The notes below the pieces were generated by a model. It saw only the letters and a program-made list of their open reading frames with translations. It was not told the DNA's origin and did no database searches. This document shows positions 53,762 to 62,427 of a stretch of 64,000 nt of DNA, piece after piece. Source of the DNA: Streptomyces sp. TRM68367 (GTDB lineage: Bacteria; Actinomycetota; Actinomycetes; Streptomycetales; Streptomycetaceae); assembly GCF_014495685.1 (NCBI RefSeq), contig NZ_JACTVI010000041.1:1-64000 (forward strand). The letters run 5' to 3'. Position 1 is the first letter of the stretch. Every line of letters begins with the position of its first letter. The translations under genes and the position numbers were made by a program.

Positions 53762-53773
53762 GGGAGGGGTCCC
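53762..53773. promoter_or_regulatory. GGGAN4TCCC site upstream of the leftward operon
   Basis: TCGGGAGGGGTCCCGA has the half-sites GGGA and TCCC about 82 bases before the GTG at 53680. It matches the arrangement of the perfect palindrome at 54301 on the other side of the divergent gap. Candidate shared operator. Confidence 0.35.
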
Positions 53774-53795
53774 GAACGTATCGGTCCCGGATGTT

Positions 53796-54146
53796 TCACC
53801 GCCCGGGATCCCGGGTCAGAGCCCCCTCGAACTGCCGTACCCGCTCAAGAAGTTGACGCATCAGGACCGGGCCACGCGTGCCGCCGCCGGGCCCGTGGAC
53901 GTCCTCGAACCGGTCGACCGTCACCCGCAGCCGACCCAGCAGGGTCCGGAACCTGCCGGCCTCCTCCCGCCCGGCCCGGTCGAGGTGGCTCTCGCAGCTG
54001 CCGAGCGCGGCCCGGAGCTCACGCAGCAAGTCCACGGCCGGCACCAGCACCTCGTCGACGATGGCCCAATCGGGTGATGCGGTGGGGCATCGGACCGTCC
54101 AGGCCCGACCGGGCGTTGCTGGGTGTGAGGGACCCCGCCCCCGCAT
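53796..54146 (-). CDS. short ORF carrying an Hsp70-like segment
   Basis: 116 aa frame. DWAIVDEVLVPAVDLLREL copies a segment of Hsp70 1 (DWAIVDEVLAPA), with the DNA CCAGCACCTCGTCGACGATG and the next bases GCCCA shared exactly. The remainder (SHLDRAGREEAGRFRTLLGR, LRVTVDRFEDVHG) is helical and coded-looking. The first 30 residues look non-coding. Either a small helical protein of the system or a recombination remnant. CCCGGGATCCCGGG (53802-53815) is a perfect palindrome at its end. Confidence 0.35.
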   Translation of the reverse strand: MRGRGPSHPATPGRAWTVRCPTASPDWAIVDEVLVPAVDLLRELRAALGSCESHLDRAGREEAGRFRTLLGRLRVTVDRFEDVHGPGGGTRGPVLMRQLLERVRQFEGALTRDPGR

Positions 54147-54300
54147 TCCCGGACCACGGACACGATCCGTGCGCGCCGGATGCGGAGCGAACGCGGGGAA
54201 CCAGGACGCCCCACACCGTTCGGGGCGTTCGGCTGAGCCTGGGTCCTGGCACCAGGACTCACTCCCGCTCAGTCTCTACGAACGGCATCGGGCCCGCTTC

Positions 54301-54312
54301 GGGACCGGTCCC
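54301..54312. promoter_or_regulatory. perfect palindrome upstream of the rightward operon
   Basis: GGGACCGGTCCC within GCTTCGGGACCGGTCCCAAG, about 93 bases before the TTG at 54405. The site at 53762 shares the preceding GCTTCGGGA. TATAAC (54326-54331) just downstream could be a -10 element. Confidence 0.4.
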
Positions 54313-54404
54313 AAGGACGCGCCGCTATAACCGGTATGGCACCCCGGCAGGGGTGACGGACGCAAGGTGCGCTTCGGTGAAGTGCCTTCGGGGGAGGCCT
54401 GACG

Positions 54405-56385
54405 TTGCAGAACCTGGGGATCGACCGGCTGGACCCGGCGCTGCTGGCGGCGACCGACCGTCTCTCCGGCGCCGTCGCCGCGGCCGTCGAGACCGGTTCC
54501 GCCCGCGTCGGGCCGTCCCACCCTGCTGATCGCGCTCGGCCGGGTGCCGGGCAGCGTGGCCGCGGGGCTCTTCGGGCGGAGCCGGATCCCCGTGGAGGCG
54601 TTCGTGGAAGCGCTGCGCGCCCAGAGTCCGCCGTGCGATGGGGTGCCGCCGACGGAGCTGACCGACCGCACCGCCGCCACCGGGACGCGGGAGGCGCTCG
54701 GGGCGCTGCCGGCCGGAGCCGGGGAGCGGGAACTGCTGGCCGCGGTCCTGCCCCGGCTGGAACCGCCCGCCGCCCTGCTGCTGTGTGAGTACGGCCGGGC
54801 CGACCTCGACCAGTGGGTCCGCGAGTGCCGCGCCGAGCCGGCCCGGGCGCGTGCGGTGTTCGGCGACGACGGGCGGTTGCTGCTCGGCTGCTTCAGCCCC
54901 GGCGCGCGGCGGGTGATGTCCGCGCTGGCCGCGCGGGAGGGCGGCCCCGGGTCCGCTCCCCTGACCACCGTGCTGCTGCTGTGGGCCATGGCCGCGGTGC
55001 CCAACGGCCTGATCGAGCAGGGGTGTCACTTCCTGAGCCAGGACGTGCGCGTCCTGCGCCTGCGGGTGACGTCGCTCACCGGCGGCGGCTCAGAGCCGGG
55101 TGGCCCTGCCAGCCAGTCCAGCCCGTCCGATCCATCCGGTCCGTCTGGTCCATCCGGTCCGCCCGGTCCATCCGGTCCGCCGGGTCCGTCCGGGGTGCTC
55201 TCCCGCGACGGCGTTCAGGAATCGCTCGCGCGCACTCTGGAGAAGGCGGCCGCGGTCGCGGCGCAGCGCGACGGCGACCTGGTCGCCGAGCGCGATCTGC
55301 TCGCCGCGCTGCTCGACACTCCGGCCGGCCTGGCCGCGGGGTTCCTCCGCGACGCCCGTATCGACGTCACCCGGCTGCGCCGCTATGCCGAGGAGTACTA
55401 CAGCGAGCCCCCCGCCCAGGAACCGGACGCGGCGGTCGACATGCCGCCGCTGGAGGTGTCGCTCGACCGGCTGCGCGAGCGCCTCATCGGGCGCGAGGCG
55501 GTCATCGACCGCCTGGCGCCCTCCCTGGAGAGGATCAGCCGCTCGCTCAGGCGCGGCCTGCGCCTGCAGGACCAGCCGCTGGGCAGGTTCCTGTTCTGCG
55601 GGCCCAGCGGCACCGGCAAGACCCTGGCCGCCCGCGCGCTCGCCGAGGTCGTGTACGGCTCCGAGCGGGACGTGCTCTTCTTCGAGATGGGACAGTTCAA
55701 CACCAAGGAGTCGATGAACAACTTCATCGGCGCCGCGCCCGGCTACGTCGGCTACGGCGAGGGCAAGCTCACCAACGGACTGCGCGACAACCCCCGGCGG
55801 GTGCTGCTCTTCGACGAGGTCGAGAAGGCCGAGGGCAGGGTGCTCGACGCCCTTCTGCGGCTGCTGGACGAGGGGCGGATCAGCGACCCCGCGGGACCGG
55901 TGCGCGACGCCCGGGACTCGGTGATCGTACTCACCTCGAACCTCGGCGCCGCCGAGTTCGCCGGCCTGACGCAGCCGGGCGCCGACGACATGCCGGAGGC
56001 CGCCGCGCGCCTGCGGCGGATCTTGGAGGGGTTCTTCCGGCCCGAGTTCCTCAACCGGATCGACGAGATGGTCCTCTTCGAGACGTTCCGGCCGGACGAG
56101 CTCGAAGCCATCGCACTCGGCGAGCTGCGGCGGCAGGCCGCCCACATGGCCGCGCGGCTCCGTGTGGAGCTGTGCTGGAAGCAGGAGATGCCGGCGCGGA
56201 TCGCGGAACTGGCGATGACGCGGCGCCCGGAGAAGGCCGCCCGCGGCGTCAAGGACTACGTCGACGGCGTCTTCGCCCCGCTGCTTCGGCTACTGGACGA
56301 GGCCGACGCCCGCGGGGAGTCCGTCGAGCGGGCGCAGATCGTGCTGGACGGCGAGCGGCTGTCGGTGGTGGGCATCGGTGGCTGA
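54405..56385 (+). CDS. Clp-type AAA+ unfoldase/disaggregase, N-domain frameshifted
   Basis: TTG 54405 with GGGGGAGG upstream begins a Clp N-domain (GIDRLDPALLAATDRLSGAV, SARVGPSH). A surplus base in CCCACCCTG (about 54517-54525) throws it out of frame; the correct frame (LLIALGRVPGSVAAGLFGRS) then continues unbroken for over 610 residues. After a Gly-Pro-Ser linker and a second Clp_N-like repeat comes one AAA+ domain of ClpB-D2 type: FLFCGPSGTGKTLAARALAE (Walker A), PGYVGYGEGKLTNGL (pore loop), VLLFDEVEKAEG (Walker B), VIVLTSNLGA (sensor 1), FRPEFLNRIDEMVLF. No ClpP-binding loop is evident. The frameshift may be real, programmed or an error; GTG 54544 could start a shorter protein. Confidence 0.75.
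55125..55198 (+). repeat. collagen-like Gly-Pro-Ser minisatellite inside the AAA+ gene
   Basis: Nine-base units such as TCCGGTCCA, TCTGGTCCA and TCCGGTCCG encode SGPSGPSGPPGPSGPPGPSG. It forms a flexible or triple-helical linker between the two N-domains and is prone to length change. Confidence 0.8.
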
Positions 56386-57595
56386 ACTGCTCGATGGTCG
56401 CTATCTGCTGCACGAGACGCTCGGCCGGGGCGCGTTCGGCACGGTCCACCGGGCCGAGCACCGCGTGCTCGGCCACACGCTCCGGCAGGTGGCCGTCAAG
56501 CTCTTCGACGCCGACCCCGCCGTGCCGGCGGCCGAACTGCTCGGTGAGGCACTGCAGTTGATCCGGGTGGTGGACGAGAGCCCGGATCCGGTGATCCGCG
56601 ACCGCTTCCTCGCCTGCTACGACGCCGGCGTCGACGGCGGTACGGGACGGCCGTACATGGTGACGGAACTGGCCCGCGGCGACCTGGCCCGGCGGCTGCA
56701 CGGCGGCCAGCTCCCGGCCTCGACCGTGCGCGACCACGCGCTTCAGCTCTGCCAGGGCCTCGCCTTCCTGCACGAGCGGGGCGTCGTCCACCTGGACCTG
56801 AAACCGGGCAACGTCCTTGTCTCGGCGTCGGGTTCGCTCAAGATCGGCGACTTCGGGCTGGCCCGCCGCGTCAGCACGCTGCTGCGCCGCGCCCCCACTG
56901 CCGGCGGCACGGTGTGGTACCTGCCGGCCGAGGTGCTCCAGCTGCGGGAGGCGGGCCCCGAGGCCGACGTCTACGCCCTCGGCCTGACCTGCTACGAGAT
57001 GCTCACCGGCCGCCTCCCGGGCCAGGACCAGCTGCGGGCGGCGGCGCCGGGGGACGGGGGACGGGCCGACATCGACACGCTCGTACGGCTGAAGCTGCGC
57101 GACGTGGAACCGCCCGGCACCCGCAACCCGGAGCTGCGCGGCCACCCGCTCGAGGCGGTGGTCATGCGGGCGCTCAGCCCCCTGGCCACTGACCGGTACC
57201 CGGACGCCGGCGCGTTCCTGCGCGCCCTGGACGAGACCGCCCCAGCAGCGTCCCCGGCACGTGCCCCGACACCGCGGCAGCGGGCCGAGGAACTGGTGGC
57301 GCACATCCGCGCGGCGATGCGGCGCGGCGACCTCGGCCTCGCGCACGAGCTGCGGTGCGAGGCGCTCGACCTCAACCGGGCGCTGCCGGACACCGCGATG
57401 GTCGCCGAGGTCTACCTCCTCGCGACCGAGCTGGCCCTGCTCCGCAAGGACCCCGGCGAGGCCCGGGCGATGGCGACGGAAGGCCTGGGCAGGCGCCGCT
57501 GCCGGGTCACGTACCAGGCGATGGCGACGGCCTTCGCGGGCACGGAACTGGGCCGCGGTTTCGCCCGCCGCAGCCGGGAGGAGACGAGCCGATGA
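56378..57595 (+). CDS. Ser/Thr protein kinase 1 of the chaperone operon
   Basis: 405 aa, GTG 56378 overlapping the AAA+ stop by eight bases. Kinase motifs: LGRGAFGTVHRAEH (P-loop), QVAVKLFDAD (Lys), ERGVVHLDLKPGNVLVSA (HLD replaces HRD), KIGDFGLARRV (DFG), GGTVWYLPAEVLQL (PAE for APE), ADVYALGLTCYEMLTGR. No membrane segment, so a soluble Hanks-type kinase. The C-terminal 110 residues are helical and TPR-like (AAMRRGDLGLAHELRCEALD). Position suggests phosphorylation of the chaperone components. Confidence 0.85.
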   Translation: MAELLDGRYLLHETLGRGAFGTVHRAEHRVLGHTLRQVAVKLFDADPAVPAAELLGEALQLIRVVDESPDPVIRDRFLACYDAGVDGGTGRPYMVTELARGDLARRLHGGQLPASTVRDHALQLCQGLAFLHERGVVHLDLKPGNVLVSASGSLKIGDFGLARRVSTLLRRAPTAGGTVWYLPAEVLQLREAGPEADVYALGLTCYEMLTGRLPGQDQLRAAAPGDGGRADIDTLVRLKLRDVEPPGTRNPELRGHPLEAVVMRALSPLATDRYPDAGAFLRALDETAPAASPARAPTPRQRAEELVAHIRAAMRRGDLGLAHELRCEALDLNRALPDTAMVAEVYLLATELALLRKDPGEARAMATEGLGRRRCRVTYQAMATAFAGTELGRGFARRSREETSR

Positions 57596-59013
57596 CCGCC
57601 CGGAGCGAGCCGAATACTACGGGGACCGAGCCGATGACGGCCGGGCCCGAGACCATGACCGCCGGGAACGAACCGACGGCCCCCGGACGCGAACCCACGG
57701 CCCCCGGGAACGAACCGACTGCCCCCGGACGCAAACCCACCACCACCGGGAACGAGCCCACAACCCCCGGACGCGGACCCACCACCCCCGGGAGCGAGCC
57801 GGAGCCTCTGGCCGCGGAGCTCGAGCCGCTGCGGGGCGGGCTCTGCGCGCTGCTGACCGACGAGCCGGCGTCCGCCTACGAGGCGCTGTGGCAGGGCGGG
57901 GAGCTGCAGCCGTGGACCCGTGCGGCGATCCGGCTGTGGGAGCGGGAGTACGCCCACGGCATCGAGGTCGACATCGAGGTCGTCCACCACCTCGCCATCG
58001 CGCACCACGCCTGCGCGTACGACCTGGAGGCGGCCGGCGACGACGCCGCCTTCGGCCACTTCGAGCAGGCGCTGCGGTACTGGGCCACGCTGTACGGGGA
58101 GACCGACTTCTGGCGGCGGATGCATCAGCGCCTCGACGACGCCATGGGCGTCCCGGTGCCGGACGAGGTCGTGGCTCAGACGCGTACGCGGCTGCCGTAC
58201 AACCTGCTGGAGCCGCATCTGACCCTGGCCGCGCGGCTGCGGCTCACGGATCCCGGCCGGGCGCGGCGGCACGTGCGGCTGGTGACCGGCTGCGCGTTCC
58301 CGGACGCGATCGTGGCCGAGGCGCGCGAGGGTCTGGTGCGTGACGTGCTCGACGGGGTCCCCGCAGCGGTCGCGGAGGGCAGGTTCGCGGAGACGATCGG
58401 CGTCCTGGAGTCATGGCTGCTCCTGGACCCGGACAGCCACGGCCTCCTGCGCGCCCTGCTCTTCACCAGCCGGAGCTGGGTCGAGCGGCTGCGGGAGGAG
58501 CCGTACGCGACGCGGCGGTCGGACGAGTTGCTCGGCCGCATGGACGCCCTCGTCCGGCCCGGGCTCGCCCGCACCGCGGCGCCCGGCGGCGAGTTCGCCA
58601 AGGAGCTGGCGCGGCACGAGTTCCTGCTGGCCCTGCGGTCGTTCGGCGCGCTCGGGACGTCCGCGCCCTCGCCGGACGCGCTGGGCTCGCTGTCCGAGGT
58701 CGAGCAGGCCCGGCACCGCGCCCGGCGGGCCGTACAGCACGTGGACCGGGCGCTGGAGTTGTACCCGGAGATGGGCGAGGACCCGCGCTACGCGGAGGTG
58801 ACGGAGCTGCGGAGTGACGGGCTGCCCGGGTTCCTGGCGTGGCTGGACGCGGTGGAGGCGCAGTTCCTGCTCACCGCCTTCGGCATCGGCGACGGGGAAC
58901 TGTCCCGCGCCCGTCGGCTCCTCGACGCGGCCGGGGCGTACGCGGCGGCCGATCCGGGTCTTGAGGAGTTCGTCCGCTCGCTGGAGAACCTGCTCTCGGT
59001 GCGGCGGGCGTGA
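57592..59013 (+). CDS. helical-repeat protein with N-terminal minisatellite-coded stalk
   Basis: 473 aa, ATG 57592 overlapping the kinase stop (ATGA). The first 70 residues are tandem GNEPTAP/GREPTAP heptads. The rest is all-helical and TPR-like (HHLAIAHHACAYDLEAAGDD, AAFGHFEQALRYWATLYGET, ARLRLTDPGRARRHVRL, VLESWLLLDPDSHGLLRALL). No enzyme motif. Probably a scaffold or adaptor between the kinase and the Hsp70 module; no family recognised. Confidence 0.6.
   Translation: MTARSEPNTTGTEPMTAGPETMTAGNEPTAPGREPTAPGNEPTAPGRKPTTTGNEPTTPGRGPTTPGSEPEPLAAELEPLRGGLCALLTDEPASAYEALWQGGELQPWTRAAIRLWEREYAHGIEVDIEVVHHLAIAHHACAYDLEAAGDDAAFGHFEQALRYWATLYGETDFWRRMHQRLDDAMGVPVPDEVVAQTRTRLPYNLLEPHLTLAARLRLTDPGRARRHVRLVTGCAFPDAIVAEAREGLVRDVLDGVPAAVAEGRFAETIGVLESWLLLDPDSHGLLRALLFTSRSWVERLREEPYATRRSDELLGRMDALVRPGLARTAAPGGEFAKELARHEFLLALRSFGALGTSAPSPDALGSLSEVEQARHRARRAVQHVDRALELYPEMGEDPRYAEVTELRSDGLPGFLAWLDAVEAQFLLTAFGIGDGELSRARRLLDAAGAYAAADPGLEEFVRSLENLLSVRRA
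57655..57800 (+). repeat. 21-bp minisatellite encoding GxEPTxP heptads
   Basis: Units alternate between GGGAACGAACCGACGGCCCC and GGACGCGAACCCACGGCCCC plus one C, about seven copies, encoding G-N/R-E-P-T-A/T-P. Confidence 0.8.
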
Positions 59014-59034
59014 GGCGACCAGGAGAGATGACGT

Positions 59035-59385
59035 ATGACAGAGAACCGCATCGCTGACAACCCGTGGGCCTGGCGCGACGGGCACAACCCGTACCGCGCC
59101 ACGCCCTTCCAGGTGCTCGCGCTCAGCCCGGAGACCGGCGGCCGGGGAGCGACCCGCAACCACATCAGAAAGCGGCGGCAGCGCATCGAGCGGCGCGCCG
59201 ACCGCTACCCGCTGTTCGGACGCACCCTGCGGGTCGCCGAGGTCAACGCGGCCGAGGACCGGATCAAGGACCCGGCCCAGCGCCTGCTGGCCCAGCTGTG
59301 CACCCACCGGCCCGAGCCGCCGACGCGACCGGACCGGCCCGAGCAGCCGGCGCAACGGGACCGGTCCGATGACGCGGCCGGCTGA
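59035..59385 (+). CDS. small J-like co-chaperone without HPD
   Basis: 116 aa, ATG 59035 with AGGAGAG seven bases upstream. NPYRATPFQVLALSPETGGR, ATRNHIRKRRQRIERRADR and AEVNAAEDRIKDPAQRLLAQ follow the helix layout of a J domain (nPf.vLgl...a....Ir....., then A.e.l.dp.qR), but no His-Pro-Asp is present between helices II and III. The first 110 residues of the protein encoded at 47674 share this layout. It lies just before GrpE-like and Hsp70 genes, so a co-chaperone role is likely but unproved. Confidence 0.6.
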   Translation: MTENRIADNPWAWRDGHNPYRATPFQVLALSPETGGRGATRNHIRKRRQRIERRADRYPLFGRTLRVAEVNAAEDRIKDPAQRLLAQLCTHRPEPPTRPDRPEQPAQRDRSDDAAG

Positions 59386-59878
59386 CGCGATGCGGATCGA
59401 CGAGCAGGAGCGCCCCCTCGGGGCCCGGCCGGAGCCCCCGCAGGGCGTCGTGTGGCGGCTGCTGCGCGAGAAGGCGCAGGCCGGCGACGCGGCCGCGGAG
59501 GAGACCCGTCGGCAGGTCGAGGAGCACAAGCGCGCGCTCGAAGACCTCGCCCGGGACGTCGCGGGCGCGCTGCACGGGCTGCACGGCGTCACCGCGGCCA
59601 ACGCCGCCGACGCGCTGCCGTCCCTCACGCACAAGCTGGCCAAGGCCCTGGAAGCCGCCGGCGCGCGCTACCTCGACCCGGCCGGCACGCCTTACGAGGA
59701 GTGCCGGATGTGGGCCGACGTGGAGGGCTCCGAGCCGGTTGCGGGCCTGGAGCGGCCCGTGGTGCGGGAGACCCTGGAGCCGGGCGTCCTGATGGCCGAC
59801 GGAAAGCTGACCCAGCGAGCGCGGGTGTATCTGGCCGTACCCCCGGCCGCCGACGACCGGCAGGAGGATCAGGAGTGA
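59369..59878 (+). CDS. grpE-like: GrpE-like nucleotide exchange factor 2
   Basis: 169 aa, ATG 59369 overlapping the J-like gene by 17 bases; ATG 59390 is an alternative. A coiled coil (TRRQVEEHKRALEDLARDVA) and helices (ALPSLTHKLAKALEAAGARY) precede a GrpE-type beta domain: LERPVVRETLEPGVLMADGK, LTQRARVYLAVPP, matching the V..TLRPGY...g..lr.ArV.V end of GrpE. Its stop overlaps the Hsp70 start (GTGA), so the two are translationally coupled and probably work together. Confidence 0.72.
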   Translation: MTRPADAMRIDEQERPLGARPEPPQGVVWRLLREKAQAGDAAAEETRRQVEEHKRALEDLARDVAGALHGLHGVTAANAADALPSLTHKLAKALEAAGARYLDPAGTPYEECRMWADVEGSEPVAGLERPVVRETLEPGVLMADGKLTQRARVYLAVPPAADDRQEDQE

Positions 59879-62424
59879 GCATCACCGTCGGGATCGACCT
59901 CGGAACCACCAACAGCTGCGTGGCCGTGCCCGCCGACGCGGACATCCCCGGCAAGCAGGAACTGATCAGGGCGGGCCGGCTGCGGCCGGTCGGCGGCGCG
60001 CTGATCATCACCGACGCCTACCAGGCGCCCATCACCCCGTCGGTGGTGTGGCTGGGCGAGGACGGCGCCCCGGTCGTGGGCAGCCTGGCCAAGAGCAAGG
60101 TCAAGCACGACGGGCAGCCGCCGCCCGCGATGTTCTTCAAGCGCACGATGGGCACCGACCAGCGGGTGACCGCCGGCCACGCCGACCTGACGCCGCAACA
60201 GGCCTCCGCACACGTCCTGCGCCACCTCAAGGCCCTCGCGGAGGAGGTGCTGCGGGTGCCGGTGGACCAGGCGGTGGTGACGGTGCCCGCTTACTTCGAG
60301 ATGCGGGCCAAGAACGAGACCGTGCAGGCCGGCCTCGACGCCGGCCTGGAGAGGGTGGAGACGCTCATCGAGCCGTTCGCGGCGGCCCTGATGTCCACCC
60401 ACGGGCACCGGCTGACCGAGCCGAAGACGTTCCTCGTCTACGACCTGGGCGGCGGCACGTTCGACGTCTCCGTCGTGACCTGGACACCCGAGGCCGGCTT
60501 CGAGCACCTCGCCTTCGAGGGCGACCGCTACCTGGGCGGGTACGAGTTCGACAAGGCGATCGTGCGCTGGATGGCCGAGCAGCGCCCCGCGTACGACCTC
60601 CGGCTGGAGCCCGGCCACCCCGAGGAGGCCCGCCTGCTCGCCCGGCTGCTGGTCCGGGTGGAGTCGGAGAAGCACTTCCTGTCCCGGGACCGGCAGACCG
60701 AGATCTACGTGGAGGGGGAGGCGGACCGGGCCGGCATCCCCATGACCATCAAACTGCCCTTCAGCCGGGCCGAGTTCGAGGACCTGATCCAGGTCGACGT
60801 GCAGCGCACACTCGCCCACTGCGACGCCGCGCTGCAGCGAGCCGGGATCGGCCCCGCGGACCTCGACGAGGTCATCATGGTCGGCGGTTCGTCGCGGGTG
60901 CCGCTGGTCAGCCGCCTGTTGCGGGAGCGGTACGGGCACGAGCCGCGGCTGATCGACCCCGACCTGTGCGTCGCCGTCGGCGCCGGCATCAAGGCCGGTG
61001 CCACCGGCGTCCGGCAGGGCGTCCTGGAGATCGACCAGGTGGCGGCGGCGCTGCCCGCGACCGACATCGCCGGGCGGGTTCATCCGGGCGAGGGCCGGGC
61101 GGCGCCGGGCGGCGTGCAGGTCCTGCTGCGCTCCGGGGACGGCGTCCAGAACCTCCGTCAGCAGACCGACGCCGAGGGACGGTTCGTCTTCGAGGACGTC
61201 GCGCTGCACGACGGGGACAACGAGCTGACGATCACGGTCGTGGCGGACGGCGAGGAGGTCGAGAGCCGGCAGTTCACGGTCTCGCCCGGCCACGAGCCGC
61301 CGCCCACCGACGAGGGCGACGTGCTGGCGCACGACTTCTTCGTGGAGCTGGAGGGCGGCCCCCACCGGATCGCCCAGGCCGGGACCAAACTGCCGTACCA
61401 CACCGGCTTCCTGCTGGAGACCGCCGGCCAGGGGGTGATGCTGCGGGTCCGGCTGGACGAGGGGCTGATCCCCATCGGCCAGGTGGAGATCCGCGACCTG
61501 CCCAGCACCCTGCCGGCCGGCACACCGGTGGAGCTGGAGCTGGAGTTCCGGCCCGACTGGTCGATCGACGCGCAGGTCAGGATCCCCGCCGTCGGGATGC
61601 AGGGCCGGGCGCTGATCTCCGTACCGCGCGAGCACGTGCCCTCCTGGGAGGAACTGCGGCAGCGGTATCTGGAGATCAGGTCCGGCTGGCAGGAGCGGCG
61701 CGCGGTGGCCCGGCCGGAGGACGCCATGCGGATCGGGCCGCAGCTGGACGCGCTCCTGCGGGAGTGCGCGACGCTGCTGGACCAGCGCCAGGACCGGGCC
61801 AAGAGCCATCACCGGCTGCGCGAGGCCGAGACGCTGCTGGGCAGCGTCCGGCTCCCGGCCCCGGAGGCGATGCACCCGCCGCTGCCGGAGTTCGAGAACA
61901 AGCTGGCCGAGCTCGCCGCGCTCTGCGACCAGCTCGCCCGCACCGACACCACGGAGGCGCAGCAGCACCGGGACAGCATCCCCGGGCTGCGGGCCGCGGG
62001 GCTCGCGGCGTACCAGGCGGGCAACGGCCTGGACTGGCACAGCATCAACCAGGCGGTCGAGGACCGCTGCGTGGCCGTACACAGGCGGCTGAGCGCCGGT
62101 CAGCCGCCGCCGAGCCCGGCGAACCTGCAAGCCCTGCTCTACCAGGAACTGCAGGAGCTGGACCGCACGCTGCGGGACACCGACCAGGTCACCGGCGGGA
62201 AGTACCGGGGCCGGGCCGAGGAGTTCCTCGCCGAGGTGGCCGCGATCGTCGCGGCGGTGGGCAGCGTCGACACCAACGACGTACGGTCCACCGATCGCTT
62301 CGCGGGGATCTACCGCAACGAGGTGCAGCCGCTGGCCGCGCGGATCGAGCGCTGGATGGAGGAGATCAAGGGCGACGACCCCGGGGTCGTCCTGCCCCGG
62401 CTGCCCAAGGGGAGCGGGAGGTAG
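59875..62424 (+). CDS. atypical Hsp70 (DnaK-like) chaperone 2
   Basis: 849 aa, GTG 59875. ATPase motifs: TVGIDLGTTNSCVAV, PSVVWLGEDGAPVVG, VYDLGGGTFDVSVV (Asp 190 region), EVIMVGGSSRVPLVSRLL near 335. From about 398 to 470 is a carboxypeptidase-regulatory-like beta-sandwich (IAGRVHPGEGRAAPGGVQVL, TDAEGRFVFEDVALHDGDNE), then a second beta region and a C-terminal helical half (HRLREAETLLGSVRLPAPEA, LAELAALCDQLARTDTTEAQ). The extra domain sits at the same place as in Hsp70 1, yet the two proteins are clearly diverged. It is not the housekeeping DnaK. Confidence 0.88.
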   Translation: MSITVGIDLGTTNSCVAVPADADIPGKQELIRAGRLRPVGGALIITDAYQAPITPSVVWLGEDGAPVVGSLAKSKVKHDGQPPPAMFFKRTMGTDQRVTAGHADLTPQQASAHVLRHLKALAEEVLRVPVDQAVVTVPAYFEMRAKNETVQAGLDAGLERVETLIEPFAAALMSTHGHRLTEPKTFLVYDLGGGTFDVSVVTWTPEAGFEHLAFEGDRYLGGYEFDKAIVRWMAEQRPAYDLRLEPGHPEEARLLARLLVRVESEKHFLSRDRQTEIYVEGEADRAGIPMTIKLPFSRAEFEDLIQVDVQRTLAHCDAALQRAGIGPADLDEVIMVGGSSRVPLVSRLLRERYGHEPRLIDPDLCVAVGAGIKAGATGVRQGVLEIDQVAAALPATDIAGRVHPGEGRAAPGGVQVLLRSGDGVQNLRQQTDAEGRFVFEDVALHDGDNELTITVVADGEEVESRQFTVSPGHEPPPTDEGDVLAHDFFVELEGGPHRIAQAGTKLPYHTGFLLETAGQGVMLRVRLDEGLIPIGQVEIRDLPSTLPAGTPVELELEFRPDWSIDAQVRIPAVGMQGRALISVPREHVPSWEELRQRYLEIRSGWQERRAVARPEDAMRIGPQLDALLRECATLLDQRQDRAKSHHRLREAETLLGSVRLPAPEAMHPPLPEFENKLAELAALCDQLARTDTTEAQQHRDSIPGLRAAGLAAYQAGNGLDWHSINQAVEDRCVAVHRRLSAGQPPPSPANLQALLYQELQELDRTLRDTDQVTGGKYRGRAEEFLAEVAAIVAAVGSVDTNDVRSTDRFAGIYRNEVQPLAARIERWMEEIKGDDPGVVLPRLPKGSGR

Positions 62425-62427
62425 CGG

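Noticed and set aside
53681..54404. HspR (HAIR) or HrcA (CIRCE) operators in the chaperone promoter gap
   Set aside because: Neither CTTGAGT-N7-ACTCAAG nor TTAGCACTC-N9-GAGTGCTAA is present.
55125..55198. CRISPR array
   Set aside because: Nine-base coding repeats giving Gly-Pro-Ser; no spacer structure.
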